NCBI RefSeq assembly: GCF_050436995.1
Contig: NC_134770.1
Location: 3,668,501 to 3,732,500 of the forward strand
Source of the DNA: Anticarsia gemmatalis
Lineage: Eukaryota > Arthropoda > Insecta > Lepidoptera > Erebidae
DNA length: 64,000 nucleotides
Direction of reading: 5' to 3'
Positions 57,736 to 64,000 of the stretch are shown here, piece by piece. Every line of letters begins with the position of its first letter. Position 1 is the first letter of the stretch. The notes beneath the pieces were generated by a model that saw only the letters and a list, made by a program, of their open reading frames with translations, searched no databases and was not told the DNA's origin. The translations under genes were made by a program, and so were the position numbers.

Positions 57736-59923
57736 TTAAAACCGGCATAAACCGGCCATTATTTTACCCACACTCATAAAACGTACACTGTTCATATAAA
57801 ACCTTCGTGTTGAACCAATTTAGCATTTAGGTTAACTATCACTGGCAAAAACGCTACACACTTCCTTGTTAAAATATTACTTTTATACATAATCGCGAGC
57901 ATAAGCTTACGCTAACATACTTGCTAACTCAGGTTTACAAAAAAATATATATTAGCTATTTTATAACCTTAGTAAAGCGCAGGCAGAATATTGAAACGTG
58001 TGGTTTTGAAAGACTTCGATCTAATCTTGACTGTCTTTAACCAAACAATTTGTTACTAGCGAACAACCCAGCTTTAAGAACTTGACATATTATACATAAA
58101 TACTTTACTTAGGAATCATTGTATCTATTGGTCGAAAGACACGATTTGTTAAGTAGATTTTGTGTTAGCCGCGAACAGACAAACAGACAGACGCAGTAAT
58201 ACTAAAAGTACAAAAAAATATTTTTTGCAACATGGTAATACTTTTCGATCTAGTTTTCTATTTAAGGCAGTTTATACATGCCTCGTTAGAAAAAAAAGCC
58301 TTTGAATTACTAAAAGTCATATGGTAAAGAAAAATGTAAGGGTGTATGTTTACTCAGTAAATTGTTAAAGGGTAGCTGCCTCCCGCGGCGTCGCTCGCGT
58401 GGTGTGAAGCTAATTAGACATTACTCTGACGAATGGGGACAGACACACCTACTAAAGTGTTAGGTGAAACACGTGTTGTAATAGACTAGCTTTTTCTATG
58501 ACGATGCCTATGTGAAAAGTTTTGTTAGCATATAAACTCTTAACTCCTCCTCCATTTACTTAAAAAATAACAAACAATATATAAGTGGTAATGTGTGTAT
58601 GTGAGTATGGCACAAGACATACAAGTTTGGACAGAAAGAGAGGAGGCTTTCGCTCAGCAGCGTGAAACCAAAATACATTTAATAAAAAGTGGCAACAAAG
58701 TGAAATACTTATCATAGTACATTATAAATATCACGAGGAAACTACATAGCTATTGGATGGAAATTTTGTTGTGCGACCGCATAGTTTTTTAGCCCTTGCC
58801 TATCTTGCGTAGTACAGTCTACCTGTCTCTTATTGCGGGAGGACCCTTACGAATGGAACATTTAAGGGGTTAAATCATTTATTGATATTTTGAAGGCAAT
58901 CAAAAAACCATCTAAATGATCATTCTTTTTGTATTTTTATTCTAATAATCGCTTTATCCATCGCTAGCTTATCGTTAGTATCCAGGCTTTAGAAATTAAC
59001 TGAAATATTTTTTAATCAATCTAATTCTCGTAATGTCTACTATGTCCGATAAGATCGCTCCGATTGGAATCGAACGCCTTAAGTGGAGTAGGTTTATTGA
59101 AATTATACCTAAGTAGGTGAATCGATGCTGACAAACCCATTTGTTCCCGGTTAGAATATAATAGCTGTACCGGTTACTGGTCAATTGATTGTGTTCCAAT
59201 TTTTGTTACACTTTTGATACTAAGAACGCAAGAAGTAATCTGTTTTTAAAACGCGTTTCGAAATAGTCTTCGTAAGATCACTCTGTTAGAATAGCTATCT
59301 TTACATTTATTTTGAAGTAAATTCAAGTCATTATTTAAATATGATGTTTTCTTTCACATAACATATGTACTTAAGATTTTAGATATCATTTCAATGACAG
59401 CCCCAAAATGCACTTTATATGCTAAAGAGCTATGTGCGCTCACGAAGCATTACTTAGATCTGTATTACACGTTTAAATTGGTATTAATGGCTTTAAAATC
59501 GAGACAGTGCCGACCAAATCAATCGCTTACTCAAAACACAAAACCATTTATGAGTAATAACACATTAACCCTGCCAATCTCGCGACATAAGACCAAGTCA
59601 ATCAACTCCTACTCAACCTTATTGCTTGTCAAGCCTATATGACAGTCATTTGTATCAGTCGTACTAGTCATTAATGATTGATTTAATATGTTATACAGCC
59701 GCCAAATATTTGCGACCGATCAGTTGCGGCCCTAACCTTTGCACGTATGATTTAGCCTTGTGTGAATGTGAGTCTGTATACATATGTATGTGTATGTATG
59801 TGTGTATGAATGAGTGTCTGTATATTATTATGTGGGTGAACGTATGTGTAAATTAGTGTGTATGTGTGTGTGTCTGTGTGTCTGTGTGTGTGTCTGTGTA
59901 TGAGTGTGTATGTGTGTGTGTGT

Positions 59924-59963
<40 letters not shown>

Positions 59964-62900
59964 CAGTTATATTTAAACAGTTCAATGTCAATACTAGTTG
60001 TTAGTTGTATGTTGCATTGTAAATGTGCTTTTAATGATGCCCGGGTTTTCAGTATATGAAATGTTAGTAGGGTAGGGTTCTAACGAGGAAGTAGTTTGTG
60101 AATAATGTAAAGCTTTTATGCATCTAGTATTTTATTTTGGGTGAGTTTAATGCACATTTGAGTCAATTTTTTGGTTTCCCGTTATGAGGGAGTTTATAGC
60201 CTAAATTTTTTTAAGAGACCGGGCAATTTTTAGCAATCCGTTGTTAGTACTACCAGGTACATAACGAGACATAATGCTAATACTTTTGTATATTCAAATT
60301 TAAGTTACAATCATTTATATACGCTTCAATGAATACACGATACACGAAAAGTTGCTATTTTCGAAAAACATGCAGAATAACAAGACAATCTGTATCTATT
60401 TAAGAAGCGATACTGACATTGCATTCTTTATCTATTATCTGCTTAGTTCTATACTATAATATAAAATTATATTAATTTCACTTGACCCTTGTGTATAAAA
60501 TAACACGTTGCGAATTGTCCTATCGTGCACAATAAAGATTGTGTCGTGCATTGCGACACGCCACGTTATTTATACCTGCGGACGTTGCAGTTCTCGTAGC
60601 CGCCTGGATATTGTCCGCCTTTGTACCTTATATCCTACTGAGGTACATATATACTGAGAATTATGTGCTATAACGTAAGAACCATGAGGAAATTGTGACT
60701 GAGTTCTTATTTTATTTTTGATTTTTTTAATTCATAGTGCTAAAAAATTTGGTACTTAAAGGAGTTTATAAAGGAGTATTACTTTTATACCTACAACCTA
60801 GTCGATTCTAAAATTGATTTTACTGATACTTAAAAATAGTAAAACCTTCCTTGCAGTTGGGAAAAGTCTGAACTAACAACGCATTTTTTTTTTCAAAAAT
60901 ACTTGAGTGAGCAAGAGATACGTTTGATTTAATTTCGGTTCATACGAAATAGAATTATAGGAGATTGCGCAACTTGAGATTTTGAGGAAAAAGTTGGTCC
61001 GTACTCTCTTTAACTAGGTATCACTTAGGAGATTTTAATAAACAGATTTTCTTTCGTCTCTTTATACATTTTGTTTAAAGAGTTTCTAAAGCATAACATG
61101 AAACTGTACTGCAATTAAAAATATTGTTCACAAGTAGTACTAGTAAGCACTTTGTCGAAGTTCCACAGTTTCACTACACAACAACTTAAGAACTGTTGTT
61201 CTAGTTTTCACTTTGCTCTTATGAAGCTTGTTTCAAATCTTATTTCTTTAATTCCCTTAGTTTAACACTATTATTTGCTGTTATAAAGTTGCTTTACGAC
61301 TCTTGAAACTATGAGAACTTTGATAGCACCCTAAAACATTGTCAACAATTGGTCGTTTGCTAATCTGGGTCATCTGCGAATTGACCCACTAGAGTATTAA
61401 GCAAATTTCGCCAAGAATCAATAACGATTATTGCTTTAGCTATAGTATAGATCCACAAAACTTAATTATTAAATTAAGTTGTCATTATTATACGAAATTA
61501 TTATTATACGAAAGTAAACTAAGAGTTTTGCACCTCAGTCTGTCTGCTTGTTCGAGATAAATAAAAAAACTAATTTTCTTGACGTTTTGGCCAGAATTCT
61601 AAAGTAGGTATTATTGTACTTATGTAAGCTCAAAGCTAGATTCTATAAAATAGAGGATGTAAATATTACAGACTTTGTGTTTTCACATTTATTTGAGGTT
61701 AAGTAATCTGTAGAATTTATCTCCAAATAAAATACATAGCGGTACTCACAAAGTTTATTCCCTGAAGGTTTGAGCATAATCCCCATTACTCGCTGTCACA
61801 ATATTCACGATTTACGACCCAATACTGATGTAAAAGTTTCGCCTTGTAATTTTTGCGCGTAGAATTTAAATATACTGAATAAAAATGTTTATAAAATACA
61901 GTAGGTTTTACCTTTCTAATGATACGAATATCAGGCTGCAGAAAATGTTTTACGTGTGCTAGGTGGTAGGTGAATTATCTCGCTAAAATAGTCGTTTCCA
62001 GCGAAAACAAAAAAATACACTATTCCTATTTTTACGCACCAATAGTCCTATTAATTGGTTAATTTGCAGGGCAGGGTATAGGTTAACTAGATAGCTCTTT
62101 CAGGCTATTATTGGATACATATATTGTTGTTCTTTACCCAGTCTTTTTTCAAGCAGCTAGACTTTCATTTCACCCTAACAAAGAATTAAACTCGATTATT
62201 TTACTTTCATCGTAATATGTAGTTGCTTTTTTTTCTGCTTCAAAAATATATAAGTCACAATATTTTCTCTCATTCTATTCACGACGTGTCAGTGTGTCTA
62301 AGTGAAAAGTATTGGTTTTTTTCTCTCATTGCGTTCAAACCGCACTGTCATGTCGGATAGGAAACTCAATATTGAACACAATACATGTAGCTGACGTTGA
62401 CACTAGCCTGCAAACGCGAGTCTCCTCGCAAACTACATTTCCCGTCCAACTAATTTGAGATAAGACTTTAAACTAGGTTTTAGAGTTTATATGAGAAACT
62501 AAAACTTTTAACAAGGAATAGTTTTACCTATATAATATTGCATGACTCATAACTTTTGTGTCATTATCAGTTCCTAACTTTTTAAGCCTTTCAATTGAAG
62601 TTGGCCTAATATTAATATAGATACTATAGTATCCTACCAGCGAAAACTTTTTAAAGATGTTGAACGTCTAGTTAAGCCATATAACGTTGAAGCAAAGACT
62701 TGGACTTCTATCCGGAGGTTTGGCAGAAAACGACTGAAGAAAAATAACGGGAGGGAAGTTTGGAAAGGACCAAAATGGGAAAGTATAGGTTACAAAAACA
62801 TTTCCATTTAAATTTTCTAATATACAGGTTTGAACAACATGCTATATGAAAGTTCAGCCATGTATTGCGCATGCAGCGAATGCCACGGCAGAATGCCTCG

Positions 62901-64000
62901 GTGAGCGCATTCATCATTATCGAGTTGTATGCGTTGCGATGAAATGCTCAATGTAAAACGCATTGTTTTTATTCTAACTTGAAGAACGTATTGTTTTCCG
63001 TATTGGAGAAATAAAGAAACAATAGGTAGATTTTGTATATAAAAATATCTTTCATTCTATTTCATCTCTTGGCAGTCATGTTTTCAATGGAAATACAGCG
63101 CATTGATAAATCGATCGATCGATCGGATCGATATGCGAAAAAAAAAATTATGCCCGTAAATTTGCGATAACTGCCTTAATTTAGTTGTACACCGTATGTT
63201 TTCATTAAAATATTATTATATTTGAATTACATAATTACAATGATACTAATTCTACAAACTAACTGTTTTTACTAAGTAATGTGAAGGAAAAGTGTTCCTA
63301 GAACAATCATAAAGAATCTAACCTCAAGAAATTCTCAGACTCTAAGATTAATATACAAAAATTCAAATGTGACTGGAGTGCGAATAATTCAATATCCATA
63401 AATATTTATCACGCAGATGGAAAGAAAACAAGTCGAGATTTTGCGTTTTGGCTTTCCGTGATAGAATGGCACGAATATAAGATTTTATATCTGAAAGTGT
63501 GGCACTTTAGCCAATGTGCTGTTTGCATAGGAATGTCGGACATGATTTACAAGAGAATACCCAGTAGACTTTATTGGTCTATTTTTTTCTTTACTTATAG
63601 ACTCTTGGTCAAAACTTTGGCGTTGAGTTGAGAGTACGTAACGTAATATTCTTCGCTTTAAATATTTCTTATAATCACAAAGCCAAAGTTAAATATGCTT
63701 TATTTCATAAATTTTTAACAAGTATTTGAAAACGTCATAGTATTTTTTATCTACCGCCGTTTCAAAATAGCTTTTGCTTGTGAGAAGAAACTCACAAATT
63801 ATGATGCTAATCTAAAGAAAGAGACCACATCATGGGTTTAGAGGATTTCAAATTGTTCACGTTTGATCATTTTCTTATATCTATTGTCTGCAATAAAAAA
63901 TCTAGTGCAATTTTAGTATTGCAAGTAGGTCGTCTGTAATCAATCTATAAATTATAAGCGTAAACATGTTACATCATCATAATGCAACATGAGCATATGA
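57736..64000. other. Intergenic, no gene supported
   Basis: Anonymous AT-rich DNA with the GT microsatellite (59761-59961), a diverged LINE-tail-like piece near 58790-58876, a possible stem-loop at 60490-60577 and a (GATC)n-like run at 63112-63131. Short open frames (for example 59394-59642 and 62708-62917) lack recognisable domains. Confidence 0.7.
59761..59961 (+). repeat. GT-rich microsatellite
   Basis: Degenerate (TATG/TGTG)n passing into a pure (TG)n run at about 59930-59960. The antisense open frame of alternating Thr and His is a by-product. Confidence 0.95.

Noticed and set aside
59752..59991. 79-codon Thr/His-rich antisense frame
   Set aside because: It is simply the GT microsatellite read in reverse.

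Overview
The window is nuclear DNA from an insect, almost certainly a moth (Lepidoptera, plausibly a noctuid). It is AT-rich. It carries a multi-exon gene with short, sharply bounded exons and an unmistakable insect ryanodine receptor (RyR) protein. The introns and flanks are filled with repeat types familiar from moths: tRNA-derived and 5S-rRNA-derived SINEs, Helitron-like short elements, mariner-type MITEs and a Dong/R4 retrotransposon. The species call is inference.

Layout. From 317 to 44,937 on the minus strand lies the 5' part of RyR, the giant intracellular calcium-release channel of the sarco/endoplasmic reticulum. I placed 32 coding exons (31 positions, one of them a pair of alternatives). 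Their reading phases join without a gap into the first 1,314 codons, about a quarter of a channel that is usually about 5,100 residues. In order they encode the start codon and N-terminal beta-trefoil, MIR domain, RIH domain, SPRY1, two RyR repeats and SPRY2. The gene runs off the left edge of the window, so the remaining cytosolic domains and the C-terminal pore are not here. Two 100-nt exons (4855-4954 and 3541-3640) encode alternative versions of the same SPRY2 segment, and a 15-nt microexon (23497-23511) adds five residues in the N-terminal domain. The first coding exon is only 57 nt and is cut off by a 19.9-kb intron (25,027-44,880) full of repeats.

From 44,938 to 52,171 is the region upstream of RyR, with no gene I can support, a tRNA-SINE 259 bp from the start codon and a mariner-type MITE. 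From 52,172 to 56,699 is a full-length-looking Dong/R4-type non-LTR retrotransposon with one intact 1,452-codon ORF (reverse transcriptase, CCHC knuckle, restriction-like endonuclease), flanked on both sides by (TAA)n. Abutting it (56,715-57,735, minus strand) is a 5'-truncated LINE whose own (TTA)n tail appears to have been the target into which Dong inserted. From 57,736 to 64,000 I see no gene, only a GT microsatellite and anonymous AT-rich DNA.

The only host gene supported is RyR; everything else is mobile or simple repeat DNA. Exon boundaries were set by reading splice sites and by phase continuity. Residue numbers include the microexon.
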